64,000 bases of DNA, from NCBI GenBank assembly GCA_000499405.2, contig HG738138.1, positions 18,701,753-18,765,752 on the forward strand, read 5' to 3'. The notes under the pieces were generated by a model. That model saw only the letters and a list, made by a program, of their open reading frames with translations, searched no databases and was not told the DNA's origin. Below are positions 1 to 12,820 of the stretch, one piece after another (within the stretch, counting starts at the first letter, position 1; every line of letters begins with the position of its first letter). The translations under genes were made by a program, and so were the position numbers. The DNA comes from Onchocerca volvulus. Lineage: Eukaryota > Nematoda > Chromadorea > Rhabditida > Onchocercidae.

Positions 1-1636
1 TGAGATATTTGTATTAAAAATTGAAGAATCATTATATTCTGAAATAATTTAATTTTCAGTTGCATGAGAATGAGGATATCAGTAAAAGTTTACGGTACAT
101 TATTTTGAGCAATTCATTACCAACTGTAATGGAAAAAATATGAAGGAAGAAACTTTAGAATGAATTAACTTTCACATCCATTTGCCAGATATGCTCGTGC
201 CAATCTTCGAGTGCATTAATGTTCTTTGGTTCTTCATATCAACATCAACGAAATGAATTTCATTTTATTATTTCCATAATATGTTTCAAAAGATTCTCTT
301 TATACCAAACTTATTTATCGACTACCAGTAAAGAATTAAAAAATACTATAATTATACTACAATTTAGACAAAAATACTAGTGATCCTCATCAATGATCTT
401 AATTGCTTCACTCTACTTTTCACATGGCATAGGGATATTTTATTTCAAATGGATTTTTTTTTTTTAAATGTATGCATGCCTTAACAATAAAAACTCTCTT
501 GCTGCTTTCCTAACAATGCGAATATGGAAGTTTCTTTCATGATCACTCGTGAACTGCTTCACTAATGAAGTTTATTTAAATTAAATGGAATCGGAACTGG
601 ATATTGACTCTCTTTGCTACTTTTTTCACCAGCCATTATCTAACTTTTTTAGATTGCATGATCATATAAAAAGATTGTTATTGAAGATCGATATCCAAGC
701 AGAAGTAAATTGGTATCATTGCTGATAGAATATTTTAAATGGTAGAATACGCCTTCAAGTGAAGTTGAGAAAGATGTAAAATACTGAGCGAATTTAAGAA
801 AAAGTTTTAATTATTATTGAAATCCACAACACTATTAATTTATTTATATGCTCAAAGTAACTTTTCTTTCTCAAGTATCAATAGCTAAGTTCTTCGTCTG
901 TTGAACTTCTTCCTGGCATTTAGTTTAATAAATTATTTTTTAGTGCCCGATGATTATACGAAAGACAAAAGTTAGCATTTTTTATTGTAATCAAAACATC
1001 GCTTTTATTAACATGTATGGGTGAGGCTTATATTTTTAAACCATTCATAATTTTTTGGGTGAGCCAGTCTCATCATATTATTTTGGTGAAAAGGAAGAGA
1101 AGCACAAAGATTATTAAAAGAATATAAAATTCTCAGTGAGAAGAAATTATTTTGAATTCGATAATGCGATTGCTACTAACCCGAGAATAAATTTTTGGGG
1201 AAATATTCAATCAAAATTTGCATGTTCTGAAAGTACGAAAATAATATGAACCTTTTGCAAATCCTAATAGTATATTACTTAAGCTTGTTTTATAGTCAAA
1301 GTTCGTTGACTTCTTTATCTTTTAGAAAGATTTTCTTCTACGATGTTTAATTGACTTATGCCTCTATTTTGGGAAACAACTAAGCTAAATTTATAAATGA
1401 GATGTTGAGAGATCAGAATGAAGTAAGCTAATCCATAAATCTTGTCCCACTTTTCTTTCTCCACTTTCTCAATAGTGCCCTATTTTAGTTTTCTTCCTTC
1501 ACTGAATCATCGACATATTTTAAGGTACTCGACTTACTTCACATCCTTATTGCAATATTTCTGAAAGATAATAGCATCTTCTACTAATATTTCTACGTCA
1601 ATATTTATTTTATGAGTGACGAGTCTTTATAAAGAA

Positions 1637-1675
<39 letters not shown>

Positions 1676-1683
1676 AAAAAAGG

Positions 1684-1725
<42 letters not shown>

Positions 1726-3026
1726 AAAAGAAAGCGAAGAAGGCAAAAAAAGCATAAAAACTCATCGATTCCATTCCAATCATTCAGAATCACATTTATA
1801 AAATTAAAATTGCTTGCACACTTCGTCACAATATAACATAATTTTGCTTGTTTTTGAATCGGATTCTAAATCATCAGATTGTTCATTAGATATTCATTTT
1901 TCATCAGAATATTTTTTTCAGATAGCTTATTGTTCCTTTTTTCGCAGTTTGCCACTTGTAACTAGAAAAATTTGTAATCTGAGAATGGTTTTTTCTGTGC
2001 TTAAATTAATTTCAATTTCTTTATCTGTCCTTGTTTCGTAACAAATTCTTATTTATTTATGCTATTTACTTCAAAAGCTGCCCTAAGCTAACTTATCATA
2101 AAGCTTCACCGATATTTTTGCTTTTCAGCACGCTTCATGGATTTTTCCATTTTTTTCTGATGCATTTATTTACAGTGTTTTTTATACCGATTTGACATAT
2201 TTTTCAACAGATTAGATAATGTTTCAGTACGCTGAACTAAATGCTAATTCGAGAATTAATTTTTCTTACTTACGAATAATAGGGAGCAAGGAAGAAGAGA
2301 TTCCGAAGAAAAATTAATTGCTATTGATACTAATGGAAGGCTGACAAGGATGATATAATTAAAATTTTTTTTGTACTAATTTTCTTTACCTTTTTTAGAT
2401 CTTCACTCTTTTCTTGCTTGATTTGGGATTATTTTGATGAAATGTTTTTAAATAACCGGAACTTTCTTCTTCTTGGTGTAATTAAATCTTCACCGATTTT
2501 GATAAGATAAGAAATTGCACCTCCGTTTCAGTAAATTTATCATTTCTCTGTAAATGATATGAAAAAATTCAAATTTCTTAAATGAAAACGCTTAGGTGGA
2601 AGTTTCTTCTCCATAATCTCAAAGGAATTTGAGAATTATTACTCTGTGAAGATAAATGAAGCGCGCATGAAGACTTTGTTTTCGAAAAAAAAGAATGACT
2701 AGTAATAAGTTCCTTTCAGATCCATCATCGTTATTACTCAAAACAACTGTCCTAATGACACTTGCTTCGCATAGCTTATAATCTGAATATATCTGTTAAT
2801 TTAGTCATTTGATATCAACATCTACATAATTGTAATTTTGTCAAATGTATGGTCCTTTATTGTTGTTTAGAAACCTTATATTATTATAGTATGTCTTTCA
2901 GAAAGTAAATAAAGCTCTTTAATGGCTCATTATCGATTATTTTTGTTTGTTTCGATATTTATTTTTGTTCTGTATAATTTACGAAAGTTTCTGTAAGTCT
3001 GTAATTTGCAAGCATCATTGACATCA
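1..3026. other. Non-coding AT-rich stretch upstream of the GPCR gene
   Basis: No coding exon could be supported here. Short open frames are low-complexity or lack splice context. The only distinct element is the A-rich tract at 1638-1735. The 5' untranslated region and promoter of the GPCR presumably lie in the right part, but no core promoter motif is convincing. Confidence 0.5.
1638..1735. repeat. Poly(A)/A-rich low-complexity tract
   Basis: Two runs of more than 30 A, broken only by a few G residues, form about 98 bp of almost pure A. It produces spurious poly-Lys (plus) and poly-Phe (minus) reading frames. It could be the tail of an old retro-insertion or slippage-driven growth; no target-site duplication was recognised. 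Confidence 0.9.
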
Positions 3027-6000
3027 ATGGTAGTGCATGTGTGGCATTCCGGGTTTCTGATACTGGTGTTGCTTATCACGATGATCGTGTTTGGTAATTT
3101 GGTTGTCCTCCTTGCTGTACTCATTGATCGTGAGTTAAGGAGGCTAGCAACTAATAAATTTATTGCAAGCTTGGCTATTTCCGATCTTCTCGTCGGAATC
3201 GTTGTCATGCCATTGTCGCTTTATGCTACGGTATGATTACAGTTCGAATTTTCAAAGTTGGAGATTCTCTGATGAGAGAAAGTAGGGAAAAGGAAGAAAA
3301 ATTCGGGGATTAAATCAAGTCCTAAACATAGCAATGCCTTCTATTTTTCAAATAGAACAAGGAATTTTGTGACTTTGAATCATATTGCTAGTTGATGCAT
3401 TCAAAGCTTTAAGATAATTATCCACTAGTTGGAAATTCTTGCTTCAGTTTTAGTCATATATTTTATTATTTCAGATCAACGAGATCCATTGGGATTTGGG
3501 CGATCGTTGGTGTCAATTTCATTTGGTAACCGGAGTTTTTTCGACAACTGCTAGCATTATCCATCTTACAGCTATAAGCTTAGATAGGTGAATTCTAGCA
3601 TTTTTAAATTTAGTATCCATAAATAAATAATTTTGCTTCTGTGTTCCCTTTGGAACGAAAGCAACCTCACGACCCAAAATTCTCCTCTTTCTCTTTCTTT
3701 TTAAAAGAAATGCAAAATTAAGAGGAAGGAAAATATTTTTATTTGAATTTATCAATGTAGGTATTTTGCAATAATGTTTCCGACAGAGTATCAACGACAT
3801 TCAATAGCTACCAGTACATTCCCATACATTATCATGATATGGCTTGTATCATTTGCCGTTAGTAGTACACTTTTCATGGAAAAATCGCTGGACGAAGACG
3901 GTTTCTGTTGGATTAAAAATCCACAGTATTTGGTAGCTTTTATGATTTTTGCTAACTCAAGGCATGTCAGAAAATTAAGAAAATAGTCAAACTCTTTCTT
4001 TTTAATTGCTGAAAGTTTCTATTGACAATACATGGGAAACAGGTTATTATTTCGACATCTAATTCATTAATGTAATTTTTTTTTCCCAGCAAATTCTCAA
4101 ACACTGTTCAGGTCTTATCATCTTTGCTATCATTTTTTATTCCTGGCGCCATTGTCGTCTATTTGTATGTAAAAATATTTCGTAAACTACGAAGCCATCG
4201 TTTGTACATATTCGGTCAACTGGGCTTATTGAAACGACAGCAAAATAATTCCATTGGACCAAAAAGTGATAAAACGGAATGCTTACCAAAAGTAACTATT
4301 GAAGAGGTGCATCATTAGTTGCTCGCAATGGTAATGAAAAAATCGAATGATCGAAGATTCTATACTGTCATTTCTTCCTATTCATTTATGAATATCTAAA
4401 CTTTATTTATACATCAAATTTAAGAGTCAAAATTATGGATGGAATTGGAAAATTCTGGTCACAAAGATGTCTGCTTTTATGACATTCTAGATATTTCTTT
4501 TTAGATATTATTAAACAAACAAAAATTACCATAAATATTTAATTTAAAGGTTATTAGTCACCGTGGTGTTGAGCTTAGCCAAACTCGCAGCATTGGCGAT
4601 GGCAACAATCCAACTTGGAATGGCACATTAAGGAAAACATTTGGACGATCACCAAACCAATCAAATTTACATTGCACTGCTACCGAACGAAGGTGAAAAA
4701 TACGAAAAAGAATGACATCGCATATCTCGTAATGTAGTAGAATTGGTGCAGATACACGAATCTAAATTTCTTGATACACAGCGATTTTTACATCTTACTG
4801 ACATTCTTACTTCAGCAGTTCTCATGGGATTGAAATTGGCGTTTTTTCTGAAAAACGAATTTTTGGTATAACCGTTCAATATTTTTGTTTCTCTTCATAA
4901 TGGCTCTCTTTCTTTGACCAAGCAGAGGCCATAAATCAGCGGTATTGAACAGGATAGAAATAAGATAACCAAAATTTTTCAATCCTAATTTTAAAATATA
5001 AATGTGAGAATATTGTTGGGAATGGGTCGTTTGTTTTTAAAGGATCAAAGATTTAATTGGCTAAAAAAATCATAATTAGGAAAACGATGCTAAAAAATTG
5101 GATAGAAGTCCAATGAAAATTTGACTTTAATTAGAATTACAAAGTGGCAAATTTTAACTGAGATATATTATTTTAAATTAAATTTGGAATTTGATTAGAC
5201 ACATTTTGAAATGCTCAAAGACCTTATTTTTTTCTTTTTTCCTAAAAAGAGTATCGAAATTTTATTCATCTAGATGCTCTTCACCAGCTATATTTACTGA
5301 AACATTGAAACAAGATCGCTTGATAGCCTCAAAAAAACGTGTCAGTATTACACTGGATCCTTCAAGCATGGAGTTAGCAACAATAACTGTGAATTATCAA
5401 CCAGTTGGTAATGTGCTTAATATTACCAGTGACAACATTTTATATTAGTTTGAAATGCAAATTTCGTTTCAAGATCAAATAATTCCTTTTACTCATCAGA
5501 TGGAAAATCTCAAGGGTCAAGCGCTGGATAGAAAAATTGTTCTTTATTTGAAAAGACCTGATGATAAAGGTGCTTTTCCAGATAATCAATGTCTATTATT
5601 GGATCACGTGACCCCCCTTCTCTGTGAGAATTCTCCCGAAAATCCGAATAGTACAAAGGACGAAAACCTTCTGAAGCCACTTGTAACTGCAAAGACTCGA
5701 AGTGATTCGGTGAAGTTACCTGTTGTGAGTGTTTCCTTCAAGTGAGTGATTTGATTTCAAGCCTAAGCACTTGTGTTATAAAAGGATTGCAAAGCATTCA
5801 TTCTTAAAATATCCTGTGGATAAATTCCACCTGAAATAAATTACTATATGTGTTTCAGTGACTTGAAAACTCTTGATGATGCAAAAGATTCTGGGGAGTT
5901 ATTACCTGCAGTGGAATCCCCCATGTTCTTAACTTTACCAAAGACTGTTATCAATTTTCCTTCCGCAGTTACACCAACAGCATCGACCACTTTTTCTCTT

Positions 6001-7642
6001 AAAGTCAGTTTTCGAATAAAAACTATAATTCATGTGAAATTAAATAAAAAATTTGACCATTGCACCTCGAAAATTCAGTAAGTTTCGACCATTTATTAAT
6101 AAATGGATGATTTCTTGTTAAAGGTACCCAAGTGGGATTGTTGCACGTCTCCTATTTCAACCGCATATTCGAATTCAAGCCGTAGTTCTTGCACTTCGAC
6201 AAGTGACAGTGGCGACATTCCTAGGTGTTGTTATTTATTCTTTGATCTAGAAGTTCAGAAGGCTTCAAATACCATATACATTTTTAGATTTAATAAAATT
6301 GGAGACAAATAAATAACAATAAGTTTATTTAGGATAAGTATATAATATTTCCTTAAAGTTTCAGCATAAAGCTTTTTTTATTTTTTATTCTTGCTCAATT
6401 TTATCTGATGACTGGGTCAAGAAGTCTCTGATTCACTTCGCTACCTAGAATTTCTTGTAATCAGGTGGAATTAAGGAAAACATCGTTTTAAATCTGTGAA
6501 TAAACAATTTTTGAAATGAAATTTTCCGTAGAAATTAAAAACAGAGATTTCAGAAGGATCTCAATGAATAGTTATGATACCAGTATAACGGAAGATGGTA
6601 TTGATAGTATAGCTGAAGCACCGAATTCTAGGTTAGAGCTGATTTTGTTTTTCTTTTTTTTTTTTTCTAATCAGTTGGACTAATTTTCCCCCCAAAAGGC
6701 TAAAAATACACTCTTTAAATTTAAATTTTTTGATTGTAGGACGGCAGCTACGTGGTCAACGTTGCGCACTGCTGTGCAAGCGCATAATTTAATTTCATTA
6801 ACCACTGCTAAAGATCCGGTTAGTGATACCGTTCCCGCACCAGTTCGAAGAGGAGCAACATCTCGGGGAAGATTGAGGAAAATTGCTATTCAGGTGAATC
6901 ATGGAAAGTTTTTCGAACAATTCTGTGAACATAAAGCTCTGCAAAGTTTGTAATTGCATTGGTCTAGAAGATCTTCCTATGGGCATCGCGTCAAGGGACT
7001 GAAACGATCAATTTAGTGAGATAATTAGTTTAATAAAGTTTAGAGTTAACAAAACTTTTTAATGAAAATATCATATGCAGGTCACGCGAGCGATACGTCG
7101 AAAGCGTCGAGAATCGATGGCAATAAGACGCGAAACTCGAGCTACAGGTGTTGTTGCTGCCATACTTGGTGAGTTCGCGTATTTTCAATTGCAACAAAAT
7201 GATTTTAGAGATGAAAAAAATGAAGATTTTGTTGCTTGCATATGTCAATTATCCTGTCATCTTTCTCTTTATTTAAATTCTCTTCCGGAGCAATGCTGAT
7301 ATTGATAATTCCAATTTTTTTTTCTTCACATATCTCATCGTAGCTAGCCATTGAGATCAATTTTATTAAATATACTTAATATCACTTTTCATTGTTTCAG
7401 TTGCATTTTTGATTTGTTGGATTCCGTATTTTTGCATAACAGTGTATCGTGGGATTTGTTCCGGTCTCAGCATTCAAGTGGACAAGAATCTTCATGTCAA
7501 CTTATTCATGCTGTCATCATGGCTTGGCTATGCACATTCATGTTTCAATCCCATCATTTATACCTGTTTGAACAAGAATTTTCGTCGTACAATCAAGCAT
7601 ATAATCTGTTATTCGTGTCATAAAAGTCGTAAAGATCTGTGA
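3027..7642 (+). CDS. Class A (aminergic-type) GPCR with long third intracellular loop
   Basis: Rhodopsin-family receptor of about 693 residues. Exons: 3027-3230, 3475-3587, 3761-3932, 4112-4306, 4550-4692, 5250-5403, 5449-5741, 5859-6003, 6124-6224, 6554-6631, 6740-6893, 7081-7168, 7401-7642; phases agree throughout. TM1 carries N24 (GN), TM2 SDLLVG with D53, TM3 C81 and DRY 105-107, TM5 SSLLSFFIP ending at P174, TM6 CWIPYF 619-624 and TM7 NPIIY 663-667. This layout is that of dopamine/serotonin/octopamine receptors. The third loop (about 190-600) is Ser/Thr-rich and ends in basic RRKRRE before TM6. Oddity: position 3.32, the amine-binding Asp of the family, is Gly88, while the TM5 serines (166, 167, 170) remain. 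The start is uncertain: ATG 3027 leaves almost no extracellular N-terminus, so an upstream exon is possible. The intron 5404-5448 (45 bp) and the AAAG-type acceptors are the weakest joins. The ligand is unknown. Confidence 0.85.
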
Positions 7643-10600
7643 ATGATAATTCTTTGTTTTATTATTCGCTCATTTCAGCAATACTAATGATGAATGCACA
7701 AACGAAATTCAATTCAATTCAATTTCTACAAAGCGTGCCATTGAAAATCATTAATACTACTTTTTACGAAACTAAAAATTCCCATGTTTCAATGATTCTT
7801 GGAATCCCAGCTGTGCTGCTTTTTTCTGATATTTTCCATGCATTTCTTAGTTAAAATTTCATTATTTTTTGTTGTCATAATCTTTTAATCTGGATGCGAA
7901 TAATTTACATAAAAAGGATATGAACACAAACTTTTGTAATCAGATAACGATTTATATTTTAATTGTGGGAAGATTACTGCAGAAAGAATGTATGCTATTT
8001 TTTAATTTTCACGCTTTCAACTATCTAAAACGAACGGATTTCGAAAATGAAGTAATGAACCATACAATGCAAGATTTATCGATCGAATAATTCGCCATGT
8101 CTGAAGTGTGAATTGTTGTTTACGAAGTTTTTTCATTTTTTCCTTATTAGGTTTAAGCAAGCTAATCATTTTTTTCGGAAAATTTTTGAAAAGAAGTTTG
8201 ATGCAGTTTTTGCTCAATAGATCTTCAGCATTTTATGAGTAAACTCTCGATGTCCTGCCTTCTTGTAACTATTGTCCTTTTCGAGACAGAGCCATCTGTG
8301 TTCCTTTTCACATCACAAGAAAATGAAATTAATAGGAAACATTTCAAGTACATTTGCCTAAGCCTGAGCATAGTGAGATATTTTTTTTTTTTTTTTTTTT
8401 GCTTAATTGAGCATAACAAATTAATTTTTTGAATTGAGCACAGTGAACTGATTTTTCAGTTACGGGAGGGAAGAAGATGCGATGCATATATTTCAAGTTT
8501 TTTAAAAAAGAGCCGAAGAATTTAGAATAATTCAATCACATAACTTTCCAACTGTTTCCAAGTAATTCTTTCACTTTCTAAAATCCCTGAAACTAGAGCT
8601 TTTTTGATAAGAATTTCAGATATCAGCGCATCATCTATTTGTTAATGTAAATCCATTACAGAATTGAGAGTTCAGCTGAGCATAAAATTCCAGTGAAATG
8701 CGACCACGACAAGTGAGGATTTATAGCAAACGCATTAAAAAAAAAAAGAAAAAAGAAAAAAAACTGAATTTTACGTTAACTAAAAACCACAATACGTAAT
8801 CTATTTTAAACAATATATTATTTGGAGCAGTGTAAGACTTTGCAACTTTGTTAAAAGGGTTAAAGATGTATAAATTGCTTTGGAAGAGTTTTGAAATATT
8901 CACGTACTTATTAATTAACTAATAAAAGATTCGTTATGACCGTAGGAAATCGAAGAACAATTGTGTGGAATAACAAGGAAATAAGAGTTAGAAAAGGACG
9001 ATAATAACAATTAAAGGTCAATGATTACAATTACTGTTTTGTTCTCGTAATCGAGGAGTACTGAAGGAATTCAAAAGTGGATATAAAATGGATAGCGAAA
9101 TGCGCTTCTTTTTTTGTTAAACAGTACAATTTGTAATTAAAATTAAATATATTAAATTGAATTGGAATTATATTAAACTGAATCTATTGAGAACAAATAA
9201 AAAAGAATTTGTGCCCACGTTGCATCGAATTAAAACGTTGCATATATTATCTGCTGTAATTTAATTATCGCCGAAATTGATACAAAAACAACAGGCAGTA
9301 ATAAAGTAAGCATAATGAACAACAAATTGAAGATCGAAAATGCTTATTTCAATCGATAAATTTGTAAATAAGAACATTAACGACAAGACGGATGTGATGT
9401 TTTATGTACTGATTGGAATTGAAATAGTTTAGAAAATGCAAACTGGATGAAATATTATAAATCATTTATATGGTGATTTCATTCGCATATTTTCTAAAAA
9501 ATCTCATTTTTTGATTGAAAAAGTATAAAAATCATTCAAATCGACAACATCAAAAGCTGTATAGCAATCAAATGCTATTATTATTAAATGTGCTTGCATG
9601 ATTAATGTTCAAAAACTAATTGCGGTGTTTCGTTTTGATCATATTCAAATGAAAATAATTATCTTCCTTTTATCACAACTATGAATAATCAAATCATAAT
9701 ACATTATCATTAGTTCTTACTCGCTGATCGTAATTTTCATTTCAAATTTCACATGCTTTGTAAAATATTTGGGAAATTAAAAAACGATTGGAAATTAAGG
9801 AAAAAATTACATAAAACAGAGGAAGCAGAAGAATTTTTAAATAGCTGAGCACTGAGATCCACAGAAACATTCGAACGCCAAATATTAGTTCAAATATTAA
9901 AAAAAATTTCCATCAGATCATCTTACAGCTTAAGGAGTCTGTACTTCTTATCAAAAGAATGGAGGATACAGGATAGATGGAAATCCATCGCTGTGTTATA
10001 ATCAAATATAAGATACAAAATTTATTGAAGTTTAGAAGGAGGATTTTGGATAGAAGTATTGAACGGACAAATTCAAATGTCATTGTTGTTAATATAATTT
10101 TTCATTGATTCTCAAAAAAAAAAAAAAAAAAAAAAAATGAGGAGAAAATTTGTACCAAACTTTTCAACTATGTTTGAAATTGGTCATTATTTTTAAAGCT
10201 CTTTCCAAAATTCTGCAAATATTGAGCTCTTAAAAAGCTTTACACCGATCATCAATATGAGGTTTTCGTCAACTGATTTGATTTTTTTTTTTCGAAAGAC
10301 TTGAAGATCAAAACTACTACAGTACTTCTTTGGTTTTTTCAAAGCTTTTTGGGACAAATGTCTCTGTTGTTTTGGCAATGTTTAGTGATTTTCGCTCGTA
10401 ATAAGACAAAAAAAAAAAAATAAATGACACATTTGGAGATCTCATTTCGCGGCGTTATCCATCTATAAACAATAGAAATAATGGCTTAAATTTTCAATAC
10501 ATGGGATTTTTTTATCAAAACTAATTTGAAAATCTGTTAGTAGTACATGTAAGAAGGTATTTCAAATCTTCATGTATCAGTAAATTTTCGAATTCTATTT

Positions 10601-12811
10601 AAAATATTTGATTCAAAATACAACAATGCGTATGGTAGTGAAAGAAATAACAAAAAAAAAAAAAAAAAAAGTTGTAAATTTGTAATTTTAAAGAGTATAT
10701 TTGTTTCTTAATGACTAATCATTTGTTGTTAAAATTCATTTTTCCTACTTTAGCATTATTTAAAGAATGCATCGATATCTTTTTGAATAGTTTCTATTCA
10801 GTAATTTCAGCAATTTGGATCACTGAACTTGAAACAGGCTTGATATCTGGCCTGTTATGAATCATAATTTCCATTCATGCATTATGCAGGCTTGAAAACA
10901 AGCTGCTGAAAAATAATTAGAGATGATAGATAGCAGAGTACGACATTATAAATGAAAGGTAAGTTACTTTATGCTAGTCGACATATTTAAATTTCTGGCT
11001 ATGATAAGAGTTAAAATTTAAACATTCAAATTATTCAAATTTGAGATTTTTTTGGGAATTTTTAGGAAATTTTAAAAACTTTTCGAGAACTTTTTTCTGA
11101 TCATGATTAAATGAATATTTATTTCATTATTTTCGGTGTATAAAAAAGTAATTTAGTTAAATCATCCTTTTAAGCCAACCTTTTTCAACTTAACTGTGTA
11201 AATATCGATAGAAAACTATTTTGATGCGATCAGTTTCTCTTTCTGCATAATAATGAGATTAAGTCTAAAAATTAAAATTATTTATCTTTTTCTAAAGTTT
11301 GTTTGGATGAAATATATTTATTTTATGAAGCACTTAATAAAACTGTAGAAATTTATAAAAATTATTCCTTCAGATTAAAAACAATTAAAAAGTTGCGGAA
11401 AAATGCTCTCGTCATCACATCAAAATGAATTGGAACAATAATTTAGGTCAGATTGAGCTCTGTCCTGCTTTTCTATCTTAGTATCATTTATTCATTTTGT
11501 TTCTTGCAATTTTATATTTCATTTAAATTTAGTCAGCTGAATGATAGGAAAATTCGCTTCTCAGTTATAAAAGCCGAAACTTAATAATCATGATATTGAA
11601 GATTCTTATTAAGTTACACAGTATTTTTAAAAGCTCATTGGAATTGGAAAAAACTTTTCTTAGCTTCATTCGTATGAGGTTAATGTAAAAATGTAAAAAA
11701 TATACATAATATTTTATGCGAACAAATTTCTACCCTGTGAAATTTCATTTTTCCCAGATTTGGATGAATCGATTTTTCTTTTTCTTTTTTTTTTTCTTTT
11801 TTTTTTGCTTTACTCGATATGATTGGACAATACTAGAAAAATCTATGAAATTGACATTGGAATAGCTTTTATTTTGGAAAACATATTTTCATTATGGGAA
11901 GGAATTATTTTGCCAAAAATAAATCTTACTCCTACCGAGAAAATATGAGCTTTGAGTGACTTCTGTTCAGTCCATTCTCAGGTCTAGCCAGAATGTCTTG
12001 CTGACCACTGAAAACAGCAAATAGTGAGCAATGTCAAAATGCAGTCAGACAAATGTTTCGAAAACTTCAAACAAACCATCATGTGATATTGTGAAATTTG
12101 AGTATGATTCTAATTTTCGCACGTAAACTAATGATTTTAAAATTTTCCTTCTTTTTTTTTTTTTAATTTTTGAAGGAAGCTAATGATGCTAACTGCTAAG
12201 TAGTTCTGCTGATTTTTTTTTTTCGACTTTTATGCCGAATTTATGGAGTTTCTCTCCCTCCCCGAAACACATTAATTTTTAATCTAATTGTTAACAAATT
12301 ACTGCTTATTATTGTTCTAAAAGTTTACTCCTACTATTTTTCTCAGCTTTTCATGACTGATAACATTATTTGCAATTGCAATATTAGGGTAAAGGAAGTA
12401 GAAGTTTTATTTTAAGAGCATGCGAATATTTTCAACTTAGAACCACAAAATGTTTAGCAGTTGAAGACTAATTTGTTCTGTGGTCCTTAAAATTATTGAA
12501 AGTTTTGGGAGATTTTCACAATAAAAATTCAAAAAAAAATGAGTGAAAGCTTCTACATAAACTTTATAGTGAAGTGAAATGTTTATTGTTAATACCACCA
12601 ATCTTCATTCGTTGTTCATTTCTACGTTTATCTTCAATCACAAGGTCTTCTCTTTGATTGTCCAGCCTGATTTTTTTCTTTTAACTTTTTAACCTTAAAA
12701 GTAAACCAATTTTCTTTCAGTCATTCTCGTCTGAAATAACTCTAATTATTTCTTTCTTTTAATTGCCATTTCCATATTTGAACATTGTTAAAGAATTTTT
12801 TGGACATCAAA
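7643..12811. other. Intergenic, AT-rich, no gene recognised
   Basis: About 5 kb between the GPCR stop and the Ly6-like gene. It holds homopolymer runs (T at about 8382-8400, A at about 10115-10137 and 10655-10671) and short chance ORFs of 60-66 codons without splice context or recognisable similarity. I see no RNA gene or mobile element. Confidence 0.5.
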
Positions 12812-12819
12812 TTTTTCAG
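12812..12819 (+). promoter_or_regulatory. Splice acceptor next to ATG (likely spliced-leader site)
   Basis: TTTTTCAG ends one base before the ATG at 12821. In nematodes such an acceptor immediately before the start codon usually receives a trans-spliced leader. It also supports the choice of start for the Ly6-like gene. A cis-spliced 5' UTR exon remains possible. Confidence 0.6.
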
Positions 12820-12820
12820 A

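Noticed and set aside
1605..1829. Poly-Phe and poly-Lys open frames over the A-rich tract
   Set aside because: They only translate the homopolymer; no splice sites or protein-like composition.
2922..3026. Signal-peptide-like frame (MAHYRLFLFV...) just before the GPCR exon 1
   Set aside because: It ends at a TAA inside GTAAGT, and no acceptor gives both a workable intron length and the right phase into TM1.
3930..4111. Longer exon 3 with a GC-AG donor after ANSR
   Set aside because: Splicing after NPQYL at 3932 to 4112 restores the family TM5 sequence (YLVLSSLLSFFIP) and uses a normal GT donor.
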